Shown piece after piece: positions 1 through 12,739 of a DNA stretch of 64,000 nucleotides; the stretch's first letter is position 1; each line of letters opens with the position of its first letter. This stretch comes from Benincasa hispida (Eukaryota; Streptophyta; Magnoliopsida; Cucurbitales; Cucurbitaceae). The stretch spans positions 52,994,960 through 53,058,959 of the forward strand of contig NC_052354.1 in assembly GCF_009727055.1 (NCBI RefSeq). Reading direction: 5' to 3'. A model generated the notes under the pieces. The model was not told the origin of the DNA. It did not search any database and worked only from the letters and a program-made list of their open reading frames with translations. The position numbers and the translations under genes were made by a program.

Positions 1-699
1 TCTTGTGAGATCCAGTCTAAGATGGCCTTCACCTCAATATATGCTTTTTTTTTTTTAATAGTAGGCCACTTTTTCCTGCAGAGTCAGGTGCGGTTTGCGA
101 TGCTTTGATGAGTCCATCATAGAAGATTTCTATTTGCACACAGTTCGGCAAACCATTATACAGGCATTTCTTAACTAATTTCTTCACTCTTCTCTTTGCA
201 CCTCTCAAGAACTCACAATCCTTTGTTTGAAATTTGGCGATATATCGTCACCTTTTTGCATCTCAGTTGGGGGAAAAAACTTCTTCATGAATTTAGTTAC
301 TATCTATTCCCATGAAGTAATTTCGCCTCATCCTTCAGAGAGAATGAAAACAAGAACAATCTGATTTCCTTAGAGGTAACATTTGGAATCACAAATGTGT
401 TGCAAATTCCAAGGAAGCTCTTTAAGTAAGTAGAAGGATGTTCTCCGGATGTTCCTTCAAACTAAGTTATTTGGATCATTTGTAGCATTACCGACTTCAT
501 CTAAAATCTGAACCTTTAGCTGGTCGCGAAATGCCTGGCGAGAAGTCATATAGATTGGGTGAACATAGTCTCTGATTGGTATGTTGCGATCGTTTTCCAA
601 AAATATAGGTTTGGCAAGTGTCAATACGTTGTTCACCGCATCGTTACCTTTGTTATTGATTGTATTTGATACTACTGGGTTATTTGATTGTTTTTCCAT
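1..699 (-). pseudogene. Gypsy-type retrotransposon gag remnant (N-terminal part)
   Basis: The minus strand opens with a Met at 699 and runs 80 codons to a stop near 457. Past one frameshift it continues with a stretch reading HPSTYLKSFLGICNTFVIPN and then KEIRLFLFSFSLKDEAKL, which is the signature of the plant retrotransposon gag domain. More stops follow toward position 1. The piece is cut by the window edge, so pol cannot be judged. A primer-binding-site-like sequence lies 200 bp upstream (911-930), consistent with the order LTR, PBS, gag read on the minus strand. It is clearly non-functional. Confidence 0.7.
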
Positions 700-910
700 T
701 GCTCTAGCTTAGTTTCTTTGTCGTCTGTTCCTTTTCTCTCTTATACGTCTATGGAAAGTCCATCCGATTTCAGGGTCATACACCAGGTCAGACGTTGAGC
801 CCTTACTCATACAATGTTTTACACCCCTTCTCGGACAAGGATTCAATACACCTAAAATCGAATCCTGCGAAAATCAAAAATAAAAATTTCACCACAAATT
901 AGTTTTCATA

Positions 911-930
911 GTTGTCAACAATAGCGCCAA
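911..930 (-). other. Degenerate retrotransposon primer-binding site
   Basis: Read on the minus strand this is TTGGCGCTATTGTTGACAAC. It resembles the TGGCGCCGTTGCC-type site (tRNA-Asp) used by Athila-like plant Gypsy elements. It lies between the putative LTR end at ~936 and the gag start at 699, which is the expected order. Confidence 0.5.
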
Positions 931-1248
931 AAACTTGTTATATTCTAAGATGCGATGATTGTTACCTGATGTTGTGCCCTAATTCCTAGATAAACTGAAT
1001 ATGTTACTCTAAGTACAATGTTTTTTCTAAATATACCAAAGTGTAAGCATAATTAGAGTATTTTTGGCGAGATCCCAGGTCGTTCATAAGTACATACGAG
1101 TAAAAGATGATGAAATGAATGTTTGATATTGATGTCATAGGTTGTTGGTGGAAGTGTGCGATGAAAGTAATGTTTACTAACTAATAGAATACTTACACTA
1201 AATAAAGCAGTATGCATTGAGAATGAATAAAATATCAATGATTAAAAT

Positions 1249-4200
1249 GATGGAATATACAAGCATATAGCAGAAGCAATCAGAATCAATAAGCACTCTA
1301 ATTACATTTAATTTGAGTTCTAAAAGCATGCATGAAAATACTTTTCAAATAAGAGGGTTTCAAGAACACTTTTGAAGAATTCCACGAAATCCAAGCTGCT
1401 CTTCACGAATTCGACCTTCAAATCAACAGGAGACCACCAAGAGTGTCTTTTCTACTATTCTTCAACTTGGAATTAAGTGGTGGAATTCAGAATTGATGGG
1501 AAGTGAGTAAGGGAAGAGGAGGGTTTTGAGAGGGATCAAACAGAAACCAATTTCTACATAATCTCTTTGAAGTTCAGCATGCATCACATGCTTCAACAAC
1601 TAAAATTGAAGCTTTTATGTATCTTATACATGCAAGCACTCGACGTAGTAGCCATATGACACTTCAATTGGCATTATCACAATGGGATAGCTATTGAATC
1701 CACTCAACAAGTCAAAATTGTGGATTTTTCTACTATCTCAACCAATTTCTAATTTTAATTGATTTTTCTTAAAAATCAATTAATAAAATCAATTTTAATA
1801 AAATTAAATTAAATAAATTTCAGTTTAATTAAATTAAACAAAATTCAGTTTCTTAAATTGAAATTGATTTATTTTAATTGATTAAACAAATTAAATTAAT
1901 TAATTAATTAATAATTTAATATCAAATATTAAATTAATTAAACACCTAATTCATACATGAATCCTATTCATGTAATTAATATTTATTCATCACTTAAATA
2001 TTTTAAACTCTTCAATTATGTTTAATTTCAACAAAATTAAACGTTAATTATATCGAATATAATTATCCAAACCCTAAATTGAATTTGAACATTTCAAACA
2101 CAAAAAACCCTAAAAGGAAATTTGAACACTTCAAATTGAATTCCCAAATTGAACTTGAACACTTCAAATTCACTCAATATACTAATCCAAGATTTACGAG
2201 CTACTAGAGGGACCTTATGGACCTATAGATCATGAACTCCAACAATTTCAGATTAATTGGCTAAACTCTTTAAACTGAATTAATTAATATTCGCTAACTA
2301 CCGAGACATACCACTATTGCTCAGTAGTTGTACTCTCCTCACTGTAGATATATTTTATCTACTTGATTTAACCATAATTATTAAGTCAACCCTTCACAAA
2401 TTGTTTGTAATATCAGTTGGGTCAAATGCTGTCTTACCCCCAAAATTACATATTGCTCCTTAAGTCCCACTAATCCTCTAATGAAAAATTGGTTTGCGAT
2501 CCAATCACTAAACCAAGTCCCTCTCGGGACCAATGAGAGGGTGAGACCCCTTGTTCAAGACCTGGATTTAGTACTTAACAGAATAACTTCTCTACTATCC
2601 CTAAATCGGGTAGGTGTGAATTCCGTCTTGCACCCTATGTCCTTAGTGATGGAATATACAAGCATGCAATGGAAGCAAACAAAATCAATAAGCACTCTAA
2701 TTACATTTAATTTGAGTTCTAAAAGCATGCATTTGCAAGAAAAACACAAGAGGATTTCTATTCACACACCTTTGATGAATTCTCCCTAATCCAAGCTGCA
2801 CTTCACGTTAATTCAACTCCAAATCGTTAGTGAACCACCAAGAGAACTTTTCTATTATTCTTAGTCTTGAATTTGAGTGGTGGAACTCAAATTTGATGAA
2901 TTTGTATGGGTTTTATTATTGGTTTTGAGAGGAAGAAGAAGGTGTTTGCAGAAAAACGATTTTTCCAGCAAAAACCGCTTCTATCTTCTTTCATTCTCAG
3001 TGGTTTTATTTGCTTGCAACATGCAAGCACCATCTCAATCTCACATAGCGAGCAGCTGCTACAACCATGTAGTTGGATTTGTGGATTGAAGAAGAGGAGA
3101 CATCTCCTTCTTGAAGGAAAATGGGAAATTCCCACTTAAAATAAAATTTTAATTTCCTTTTTTCTTTTAATTTCAAGAATCAATTTATTCTGAAATTAAT
3201 TAATATTTGATTTAATTAACTCACAATTAATTAAATCTAAAGAATTCAATTTCCTAAATTGAACTAAAAATGGAAATTAGTTTGATTTTTACTTAATTAA
3301 ACAAATTTAATTAATTGTATTATTTAATATCAAATATCAAATTAATCATATACTAAATTTAAAACATGAATCTTATTTATGTAATTGATATTTAAATCAA
3401 TATTTAAATATTACTCTGATTCTGTTTAATTTTAATTAATTAAATGTTAATTATATCGAATATAATTATACAAACCATAATTCGAATTTGAACTTATTCA
3501 AATTCAAACCCTAATTTCAATTCGAACATTTTCAAATTGAAATTCAATTTGAACAATTCAAATTGATATAATTTCAAATTGATATAATTTCAAATTGACT
3601 CAATTTAACAATTCAAGGTGTTCATGTTTTACGAGCTAGTAGAGGGACCTTATGGAACTACATATCATGAGCTCCAACGATATAAGATTATTTGGCTAAG
3701 ACTCTCTAGTCCAAATTAATCTGTATTCGTTAACTATCAAGTCATACCACTATAGCTCTATAGTTGCACTCTCCCCACTGTAGATATATTTGTGTCAACA
3801 TAATTTAACCATAACCAGTAAGTCGACCATTCACAGGTTGTTCGCAATAACGGCTGGGTCAATATGCTGTTTTACCCCCGTTATTATGTCTTGTTCCTTA
3901 AGTTCCTACTGATCCTCTAATAAACAGTTGGTTTATGATCCAATCACTAAACCGGATCCCTCTTGAGCCAGTGAGAGGGTAGAGCCCCTTGTTCAAGACC
4001 TAGATTTAGTTATTTGAGAGAACAATCTTTCTCCTATCCCGAAATCGGATAGGCGTGAATTTCATCTTGTACCCTATATCCTCAGCTATCTACCCAATCT
4101 TACCCCTAAAATGGGAAGCTTATTGAGTTAGTGCTGTTGAGCCAACCCTCACCTATGCAAATCTAAGGATAATCTTGAATAAACAGGAGTTCATAGTTAG

Positions 4201-5380
4201 CTCAGGATTAAGATCGAGTTATCTAGGTCATCTAAGCGAAATAGTCAGTCTTAAACAATAAACAACATTATAAAGTAAGAGTGACTTATTTCTTGGTCCA
4301 ATCTTATGCAAACTCATTGCATAGGACGCCTCCACTCCTCATGTCAGTACATGAATGAATTAGGATCACTTCGTTTGTAGCACCTTTACAACAACTTGTA
4401 ACCGCTACAGAGTAGGCCGCATCCAATAGTGTTACTAGAATAAGGCACCCAACCTTATTCGTATACTATAGACCATTTTAGCTATTTACTCTAACTTGAT
4501 CCATCTTTATATTTCTACATAAAGTTCAAGTATTCATGTAATAGTCATGGATCTTAGTTTATTGGATTTAAATTGTATGAATGTAATTTAAAGATTCAAT
4601 AACAACTTTATTGAAGAAATGTTGAATAACATCTTTATTGATAATAGAATGTGTTTAACTTTACAAAATGTGAGTTTTAGGACACACATCCCAACACCCA
4701 GCTATCTACCCGGTCTTACTCCTGAAATGTGAGGCTTATTGAGCCAGTGCTGTCGAGCCAACCCTCACCTATGAAAATCTAAGGATAATCCCGAGTTAGC
4801 TCAGGATTAAGGTCGAGTTACCTAGGTCATCGATTTGAAATGGTCATTTTTAAACAGTAAATGACATTATAAAGTAAGAGTGACTTATTTCTTGGTCCGA
4901 TCTTATGCAAACTCATTGTATAGGATGCCCCCACTCCTCTTGTCACTACATGAACAAATCAGGATCACTTCGTTTGTAGCACTTTACAACAAATTGTAAC
5001 AATTACAAAGTGGACCGCATCCGATAGTGTTACCAGAATAAAGTACCCAATCTTATTATATACTATAGACCATTTTGGCTATTTTCTGAACTATAGAGTG
5101 GGTCTCATTCGATAGAGTTACCAAAATAAGGCACCCAACCTTATTCATATACTATAAACTGTTTGACTATTTACTTGAACTTGATCCATCTTTATGTCGT
5201 CACATAAAGTTCAAGTATTTATGTAATAACCATGGATCTTAGTTTATTGGATTTAGTCTTTACAAGTGCAATTTACATATTCAACAACAGTTTTATTGAA
5301 TAAACATCAATAACATCTTTATTGATAATAGAAAATGTTTAACATTACAAACTACGAGTTTTAGGACATACAACCCAACA
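1249..5380 (-). mobile_element. Copia-family solo LTR (copy 1), interrupted by copy 2
   Basis: On the minus strand it starts TGTTGGGTTGTATGTCCTAA (5380) and ends with ATTCCATCA (1249). Long stretches match the 3' LTR at 27189-29031 in inverted orientation, for example the segments on trees of phrases around the CTTCACAGGTTG and CTCCTTAAGT blocks. The copy is contiguous only if 2648-4696 is removed, after which its text resumes at GCTATCTACCC. The flanks are TAAAA (1244-1248) and TAAAC (5381-5385), a near-perfect 5-bp target duplication. No internal coding region is present, so this is a solo LTR of ~2.08 kb. Confidence 0.75.
2648..4696 (-). mobile_element. Nested Copia-family solo LTR (copy 2)
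   Basis: It begins on the plus strand with TGATGGAATATACAAGCATG, nearly the same as the start of copy 1 at 1249. It ends with ACACATCCCAACA at 4696. Both ends, and the interior, match copy 1 and the LTR at 27189-29031. It sits in the middle of copy 1: the text before it stops at CCTATGTCCTTAG and the text after it continues with CCCAGCTATCTACCC. The flanks CTTAG and CCCAG are a weak, diverged target duplication. Confidence 0.75.
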
Positions 5381-6487
5381 TAAACAGGGTTGAGAAACGT
5401 CCTAAGTAGTGCATAAGTCATGTGTTCATGCGATAAACTCTTAGAGTAATAACTCCACCTCTCAGTGTCTTAAGCCACAAGGTCCTATCTCTAGGATGCA
5501 TGCGATGAGTTTTGGTTGCGATAGGTTAGCTTTATTTCTAAAGTTACTTCTATCCTTATTTAACGAGTTCCATAATCTCATACTTTCTCAAGCAGATGAT
5601 TATTAACTAATTGGACCAATATCTTGATTTGATCTCAGTTTCCTACTTAGACCAATCTCTCAATTTAATCTCAGCAAACCATTTTGCATGGGTTAAACAA
5701 GATGAACGCCTACTTATGCACAATTTAGTAAATATGTTAGTTTATCTTTCTCAACCCTTTAGGAATTTAATTGCTCATGCTTGTGAAAAGAGATAAGGAT
5801 GGATAGAATATGGAAGAAAATGCATTCTTATTAAGAAAAATAGAGTTTTTCAATCTCCAAAACTTAATACAAATAAAGATGACAAGAAGAATGTAATGAA
5901 AATGAGAATAGAAAAATGCCAAGTCATCGGTCATAATTTCTTGCTCTCTTTGACTCCGGTGGTGGCTGCTTCGTTTAGGTTGCAATGGTGTTAAGGTCTC
6001 TCTATTCTTTTCAGGGAAGAACTCTAAGCTCTCACTTAGAATTCTTCAAAGAAAAGCTCGAAGAAGTGGTCGTTATGGCGGATTTTGGATGGAAGTTTGA
6101 CAGAGCTTCAACCTCTGATGGTGGAAATCTCTCTCTTTTTCAGTCTTCGAAGGACTATTTATAGGCGTTGAAAGGAAGGTTCCTCACCTCTCTCTAAGGA
6201 TTATGTTGACATCTCGCATTAAATTCCATGCTCTATTGCACCACATGCTTCGTGCCAGAGATCCATTTGCTCTGCCATGAACATTTCACATCAGCTACCA
6301 ACTCATTATGTTGATTTGACTTCCACCACCTACACGTTTATCATTTTCTACGTGTCGTGTTTCAGCTCACTGCATGGTGCTATGCGTTGTAATGTTGGGC
6401 GTCAGATTGATTCTTTTCTATGCGTTCACGGCTGCAGCTTGTTTCTTTGACCGGTTTCTTCTTCATTTTATCTGAACCCCTGCATCA

Positions 6488-6899
6488 AAAAGTGAAAATT
6501 TTATATTTTTCAAAGATTATTAGTTTTGAAAGCACATGATCACAAGACATGATTATTTGCATAAATTTCTTGGAAGCTAATGCGTTTTCCTCTTAAATTT
6601 TCTAATTGTTCTCAATAAAAAGGTAGAATAACTTGTATTTACAAGTTATTAGTAGCTATATTGCAGCATATTAAATAATGAGTTTTTAGTCTAATTAACA
6701 TATTGAGGGACAACATTTGAGTAACACCCTCTTGATAGTAAAAATTTATTGAGCTAAATTATGATTTTAGTCTTTTAAACGTTGAGATGTGTTTAAAATT
6801 AATTACTGAATCAATATTTAATAAAATTGATTTTAAAATTTGAAATTTGATTTCAAATTGAAATTAATTTTATATTTAAAACTTCAATTTAAACCAATT
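6488..6899. other. AT-rich stretch, nothing recognised
   Basis: No coding or repeat family was recognised here. It lies between the inferred Gypsy LTR end and a Copia LTR-like fragment. Confidence 0.4.
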
Positions 6900-7385
6900 T
6901 GGAAGAAAGAGGGTTTTTCCCACTTCTTCCACCTACTCATCCACCTCCAAATTCCATCATCTCTTTAGCTTCTTGGTGTCAAGTTATGGGAGAGTTTAGT
7001 TTGAATGCTATTTTTCTTTAAAATCACTTTCTTTTAACTAAGAAAAACTGATGCATGCAACCTGAATTTGACTTAAGGAAAAGTTACTTTGTCACCAAAC
7101 CTAAACATCTAAAAAAAACTTCCCTTAAAATTAACTCTCATTTTGGATCCCACCATCCAATCTAAAGATTCTGGAGGAGTGTAGGGAAGATCAAGTGGTA
7201 GTCTACAACTTGTTGGAGAGTAGAATTCAAGCTGGAATTGAAGGATTGAAGAATTCTTTAAAGGTAATCTCAGAAATCCTATTTCTTAATTATGAATATG
7301 CTTGCTTTGTTGCTGAAATTGATGGAATTGGGGTGCTTAAGATTCTAATTGCTTCCACATATTGAATATTAACACCATCAGTTGA
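6900..7385 (+). mobile_element. Diverged Copia LTR 3'-end fragment
   Basis: The order of blocks around 7141-7370 (a TCCCACCATCCAATCTAAAG-like start, then TAGGGAAGATCAAGTGGTAG, a GGATTGAAGAATTCTTTAAA block and a final GCTTCCAC) parallels 28797-29015 of the well-preserved LTR. The similarity is patchy. The left edge is uncertain. Confidence 0.45.
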
Positions 7386-7779
7386 AGGACAATTCTTTCA
7401 CAATATTGATGTTGCTAACATTTTCCCTAATTTCCAAATTAATGTGGATAACATGTTCACTTTGAAGTATATACTGCAAAATGCATTTTGCTCTATTGCC
7501 ACAGAGACAACTTTCAGTATAACACCACAAAATCAAATCATGATATTTTGTAGTATGTTTTTTTTATGAACCATATCATGGAGAATTTGAGCTAGTCATT
7601 TAGGGGATGATGCCAGTGATACAGTTTTGACAATGAACATACATGTTTGTTAGATATTGTATTGACAATCATAGGCAAGCAAGTTTTTCTTTCATCAAGA
7701 CTTATATAAGAGGAAAATTAGCAATTCTAGAAAGTGAATTATCCACTCCTAAAGAAATCGTATATTATAACATTTTAAG

Positions 7780-7995
7780 TATAGTTTGAATATCAGTTAT
7801 CAAAAAGCTTGGTGTGCTTGAGAAGCTATATTGAATGAAGTAAGGATATTTTTGGAAGACTCATACAAAAGGATTTGTATATTTTTCATGGCATTGGTTG
7901 CTTCAATTTCTGGTTGGCAATATTGTCGTCCAGTTATCTCTATGGATGACATATCGATGAAGAATAAGTATGTTGGAACTCTGTTAACTGGATAG
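7780..7995 (+). pseudogene. MULE (Mutator-like) transposase fragment
   Basis: The frame through 7804-7992 reads KAWCA, a stop, then EAILNEVRIFLEDSYKR and FFMALVASISGWQYCRPVIS, then MDDISMKNKYVGTLLT before TAG at 7993. This matches the order YQKAWRAKE...SF..F..CI.GW..CRPVI..DGTFLK.KY.GTLL of plant MuDR-type transposases at the start of the MULE catalytic domain. The first catalytic Asp region is altered (MDDIS in place of the usual VDGTF). The fragment has an internal TGA and lacks the rest of the protein, so it is dead. Confidence 0.75.
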
Positions 7996-8089
7996 ATATA
8001 AGAGCATTATTGATGCAGTCGAGAAATGATGCTTCGTGGTAATGGTTTTTCATTTCCTAATATCTCTCGTTCCATGTGCATGGTACATT

Positions 8090-8513
8090 TGTTGAGATGT
8101 ACGCCCTAAAGTCTTGCAGTTATATGTTATTTGAAATAATGATTGATTATTTTATATATGCAATAATCCATTAAAGAATATCTAAGGTTATTTTATGTAA
8201 CTTAAACATGTATGTGGTTGACATACAAGTGAATCATATTTAAATAATAACCATCTAAATGATATGTAGTATATGAATAAGGTTGGGTGTCTTATTCTTG
8301 TTACTGTGGAGTTGATTTACATACGCATCAAAATTTCGGACAAAGACAGTTTTCTGGCTGTTCGGTATACATCTGATGGATATGACCTACTTTATAATTG
8401 TTACAATAGTTATAAATAGTTTGTATAAGACTGGACCGGAAAATAATTAATCTTTCTTTATGACACTGATAACTGAAGAGATTAACATTTCATAGGATGA
8501 CCATAGGTAAGGA
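8090..8513 (+). mobile_element. Copia-type LTR 5'-end fragment
   Basis: It starts TGTTGAGATGTACGCCCTAA. This resembles the LTR start at 22718 read on the minus strand (TGTTGGGGTTGATGCCCTAA). It contains the shared AATAAGGTTGGGTGTCTTAT-like block and breaks off near 8513, where the AT-rich ATCGATATCGATATC text begins. Confidence 0.5.
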
Positions 8514-8687
8514 TTAAAATATCAATGTCGATATCGATATCAAGATTTCAATTTTAGAGATATGTTGATGGATATATCGATAAAATATTGATATCATGGA
8601 TATTTCTATAAGTCATGAAATTTAAAATTTTATTTAGATTAATAATTAAATTGTTTTTACTCAAAACTAAATTATGAATATTGTTAT

Positions 8688-9866
8688 TGAAGGAGTTAAC
8701 ATGCAATTAGCGGAAGAAATCAGGATCATTATGCATTGTAATTCATTGATTTTAGCATCTAAGAAAGCATGTTCATAGAACAAGAATAGGGTTTCAGTAA
8801 ACAAGAAAGCATGTTCATAGAACAAGAATAGGGTTTCAGTAAACATACCTTCGAAGATTTCAAAATCTTCAAGTTCCAGCTTGAATTTCTACTTCACAAT
8901 GTTGTAGACCATCACTTGATCTTCCATACTATTCTCTTGGGCCTTAAATTGGATGGTGGAACCCAAAAAGAGTAGAAAATTTCAGAGAATTTTGAGAGGA
9001 AGTGATTTTGTATATATGCAAAATGAAGAACACTTCCTCAATCCCCAACCACTAAGAAAAGCAGTATTCTCTCTTCCATTTCTCAGCTCAATTGAATTGG
9101 TTTTGTTCAAATTCAGCATGCAACCACATTACATTTCAAGTCGATACCTCAAATACTTGAGAGCAAGTGGAATTTTGAGTGGAATTAAATGTTTAATGTG
9201 GGATAAATCCACTAAGTGGATTTTCTACCATTTTAAATTAAATTCAAAAAACAATTTTGAAATTTTGAAATCTTAATTTCAAAATTATAATTTTATTAAT
9301 ATATATGAATTCAATAATTAATATAATATATAATTTTATGAATTTTAAATAAAATTATTTTTTAACAATTAATTAAACTATTTAATTAATAAAAAAATAA
9401 TTTAATATCAAATATTAAATTAATTAAACACCAATTCCAAAAACATAAATCTTTATTTATGTATTTAATATTCAAATCGAATTTAAATACTATCCAATTC
9501 TCCAATTTCATTTAATACAATTATTAAACGTGTAATTATATTATAAATAATTACTACTTTCATTAATTTGAATTTGAACGCTTCAAATTTACTCAACACG
9601 CTATTCTAAGGTTTAATTCGCTTGTGAGCTAGTAGGGGACCTAATGGGCCTATAGATTATGAGCTCCAATTATCGGAGATTAATTGGCTAAACTCTTTAA
9701 TCCGAATTAATCAATATTCGTTAACTACCGGGTCACTTCACTAAGACCCAGTAGTTGCACTCCCCTCACTATAGATATATTTCTGTTCACTTAATTTAAC
9801 CGTAATCGGTAAGTCGACCCTTCACAGGTTGCTCGTAATAACGTCTGGGTCAGTCTGTACAATAAT
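8688..9866 (-). mobile_element. Truncated Copia-family LTR (inverted)
   Basis: The plus-strand start TGAAGGAGTTAACATGCAAT aligns with the ends of copies 1 and 2. The diagnostic block CTTCACAGGTTGCTCGTAAT near 9822 is shared with them. Similarity stops abruptly at about 9866, where CACTA-related sequence follows. The 107-codon open frame at 8953-9276 is a chance frame inside it. Confidence 0.65.
8761..8844. repeat. 42-bp perfect tandem duplication
   Basis: The 42 bases of 8761-8802 are repeated exactly at 8803-8844. The unit begins AAGAAAGCATGTTCATAGAA. It lies near the 3' end of the truncated LTR. Confidence 0.9.
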
Positions 9867-10699
9867 GTATTGTTGTAGAAATTTCCCCCATTCATCATGA
9901 ACCTTATCGATTTGAACTTGAGCATATGCCCTTTTTTCCCGTAAATTGTAGGAAAAACAAAAACAAACAAACAAACAAAGATTATGCAGACTCATATATG
10001 TGCATAATAAGATAACTCATTTATATAGTTCACTCATAATTCACAACATACCAAATCTTTAAGAGAATGAGTCTGTCGATCCATCACAATATCTCACATA
10101 AATTTCATGACATAATATCCACATTCAACCGATCCAGGTTGACGAGGGCTCTATATGAATAAATAATAAGAATTGAAATAGTTATAAATATAAATTTATG
10201 ACATACCTTAGTGTGATAGAAAAATGACTCACTTTAATAGAAGGATTCCAAATAATTCCTCTTTTTGCCTTCAATCTTGATTTGGATCTATATATCATTA
10301 TAGCGCTATTTTAAAAATCAAACAAATGCACATTTTATGAACCTATTATATATATTTTATGTATACACACAAATAGAATGATGAATATAACAAAAAAGTT
10401 AAACTACGTACATGTTTACAAGACTTTTAGCCTCATTACTAGTAACATTTAAAGTTGAATCTAATGAATATGCAATATCTCCATATATATCTAATACAAC
10501 AAGTATCAAATAATAGCTACAAAGCAGATATATGATATATACTAAACGTTACTGTACATTATAAAATATAAATTTAATGAAAAAAATATATGACAAAAAA
10601 AAAAGAAAGGAGATAAAAATTTTCTTTTCGAATATATATACTTAACATAATTTTTGTATATTATAATAATTAGTTTCAAGAATACCTTAACATCATTCG

Positions 10700-12275
10700 T
10701 GTACATAACAAATTCACGAGGCTATGCGACTTGATACCCAATTGCATCTTCTACACGTACTATCTTCTCGTTAATTGGATATGACAATAAACGATTTTTT
10801 GTTGTCGCCAAGACGATATCCACTTTCACAATATCTTCTCCAATTGGCATACCATAGAGTATTTCACTTGGATCAATTGTTTCATACACATAACCATATG
10901 CTACTATCTTCATATTACTATGTAAAACTAATTCACACGGTTTTCTCTACAACATAAAAATAATTATTAGATTTATACACATAATAAATTAGTATAGTAA
11001 TTCATAAGAATACCTTTATCAAATGTATTTTTCTCAGAGTTGTTTCATATTGAATTGTTTGTGAGGAAATATTTGTCTCAAAAGTGGGAGCTTGTGCTTT
11101 GGACTTTCCTTTATCCTCGTGCTTCTTAAGTTCTTCCATCATTATTCTCAATCTTCATTCAAGAGCTAAATTCATTTATGTTAGATGAGTCTTCTCAGGA
11201 AGCATATGTTGATGTGCATCCAAACTTAACGAACTAAGCAAAATATATTCTCCCACAACTCTCACACGTCCACTATGTTCATTTATCCCTATAGCTTTAC
11301 TTAAAATGCCATTTGGTGATGAGACTATTTCTTTTTTCGAAGCTGTTTGGGAAAGTGTTTCCTACAAAATATAATAAAATTAGTTTAATCTAATTATGTC
11401 ATTTTAATATACACAAATATGAATACTTACCAGTTGCCATATTTGAAGTTTCCTCATTTAAAAAATTTCCGTTCTTGTCCTTTCGAGCAAAAATACATAA
11501 ATCTGATCCCTTTCTACCAATAATATACATATAACGTTAGCTTCGAAATCTAATACAAAGTATATTATATTCTTTACTTACCAATTCTTCTATCGTGTTT
11601 GCATATCCTTTCCACGACATTCGATGGTCATATTTGTTTTCCAATCTTCTTTTACTTTGTTCTTCATGTATAGTCTATAAATTCACATATAATTGATTAA
11701 TAAAGATATAATTTAATTCTAATCGCATTCCTAATTAAAAAGATGAAAAAGAAAATCATATCTGAAACTCTTCACTTAATTTGGTAAGAACAAAAATATC
11801 CCAATCTTTTTTATTGATGAACGGATAAAGTTTAGGTGGATATTTAATATGCTCCAAATCATCAATATATGGATAGATGTAATCTTGTGACAATGAAGAT
11901 TTAAATTGATGCCATTTTTCATTTGTTGAAAACAAAATCTTTTTCCTCGTATACCATTCAAAACGAAAGTCACCTGCAAATATAACATGTACAACTTCAC
12001 TACACACATGCTACATCAATAAATAACATTTATCTGTTTATTGTAATTTTAAATTACATTACCTGAACTCGCTCATAAATTTTTTTTCTTCAGCTCAAGT
12101 GGAACAAAATGCCAATTTCGAAATATAATAGGGACATGATTGCGAACACAAGTTCCTATAAAACTTTGCATTTTTGTCGCATATCTTCCAATAGGCTGAC
12201 CTTTAGCATTAACATTAACACTTTTACGCTCACCGATTGAACGAATAGCAATAACTCACACATAATAGTTGGTCC
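10700..12275 (-). pseudogene. CACTA element: Transposase_24-type (Ptta/En/Spm) pseudogene
   Basis: Read on the minus strand, fragments occur in the order expected for this plant transposase family. Near 12120-12260 lies SIGERKSVNVNAKGQPIGRY, followed by FIGTCVRNHVPIIFRNWHFVP. At 12007-11756 lies KWHQFKSSLSQDYIYPYIDD, with FINKKDWDIFVLTKLSEEFQ. At 10913-10722 lies YETIDPSEILYGMPIGEDIV, ending DAIGYQVAWP. Splice-like borders separate some pieces, but stops and frame changes (for example TGA near 12256) show decay. It is the partner open frame of the Tnp2 pseudogene just upstream on the same strand. Confidence 0.7.
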
Positions 12276-12739
12276 TAACGTGTTTCTTGATGGAGGTAGA
12301 TCATTTGAATGAGGACCATGCGCAAGTCACTTCACAATATTTGAGATGTGATTTTTATTACCTTTTAATTCAAAAGCAACCTGAAAAGATTAATATCTAT
12401 ATATTTAGAATATAGTTTTCAATGGTTTAAACTTAGAAGGGAAAATGAATTGTTATTGTGACAAATACCATTTTTCTTAACCATGTATTGAACATTTTAT
12501 GATGTTCATCTTGTAGCCATTTGGTATTTTTTGCCTTTGATGGATATTTGGCCTTCAATGTAAAGATATGGTGACTGAAATGATATTGACATGGATTATG
12601 GATTAATCAAGAAAAAAATACAAAAGACTTGAGTAGAGGTTGATGTACTTACTCAATATAAGGTGCAATACTTTAGATGTATTTTTAATTACATAGCAAT
12701 GAGCTTGCTCCAACAGTTCTTTTTCGGGATTATGAAATG

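Larger units (their letters stand above)
936..6487 (-). mobile_element. Gypsy-type LTR, split by a nested Copia-family LTR
   Basis: The sequence next to the PBS starts TGTTATATTC at 936, and a matching CA end (TGCATCA) occurs at 6487. Between them, 1249-5380 is a different LTR family (annotated separately), leaving about 1.4 kb of LTR proper (936-1248 and 5381-6487). The outer end at 6487 is inferred from the TG...CA rule only, because no second LTR copy is available here for comparison. The short open frames inside are chance frames. Confidence 0.45.
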
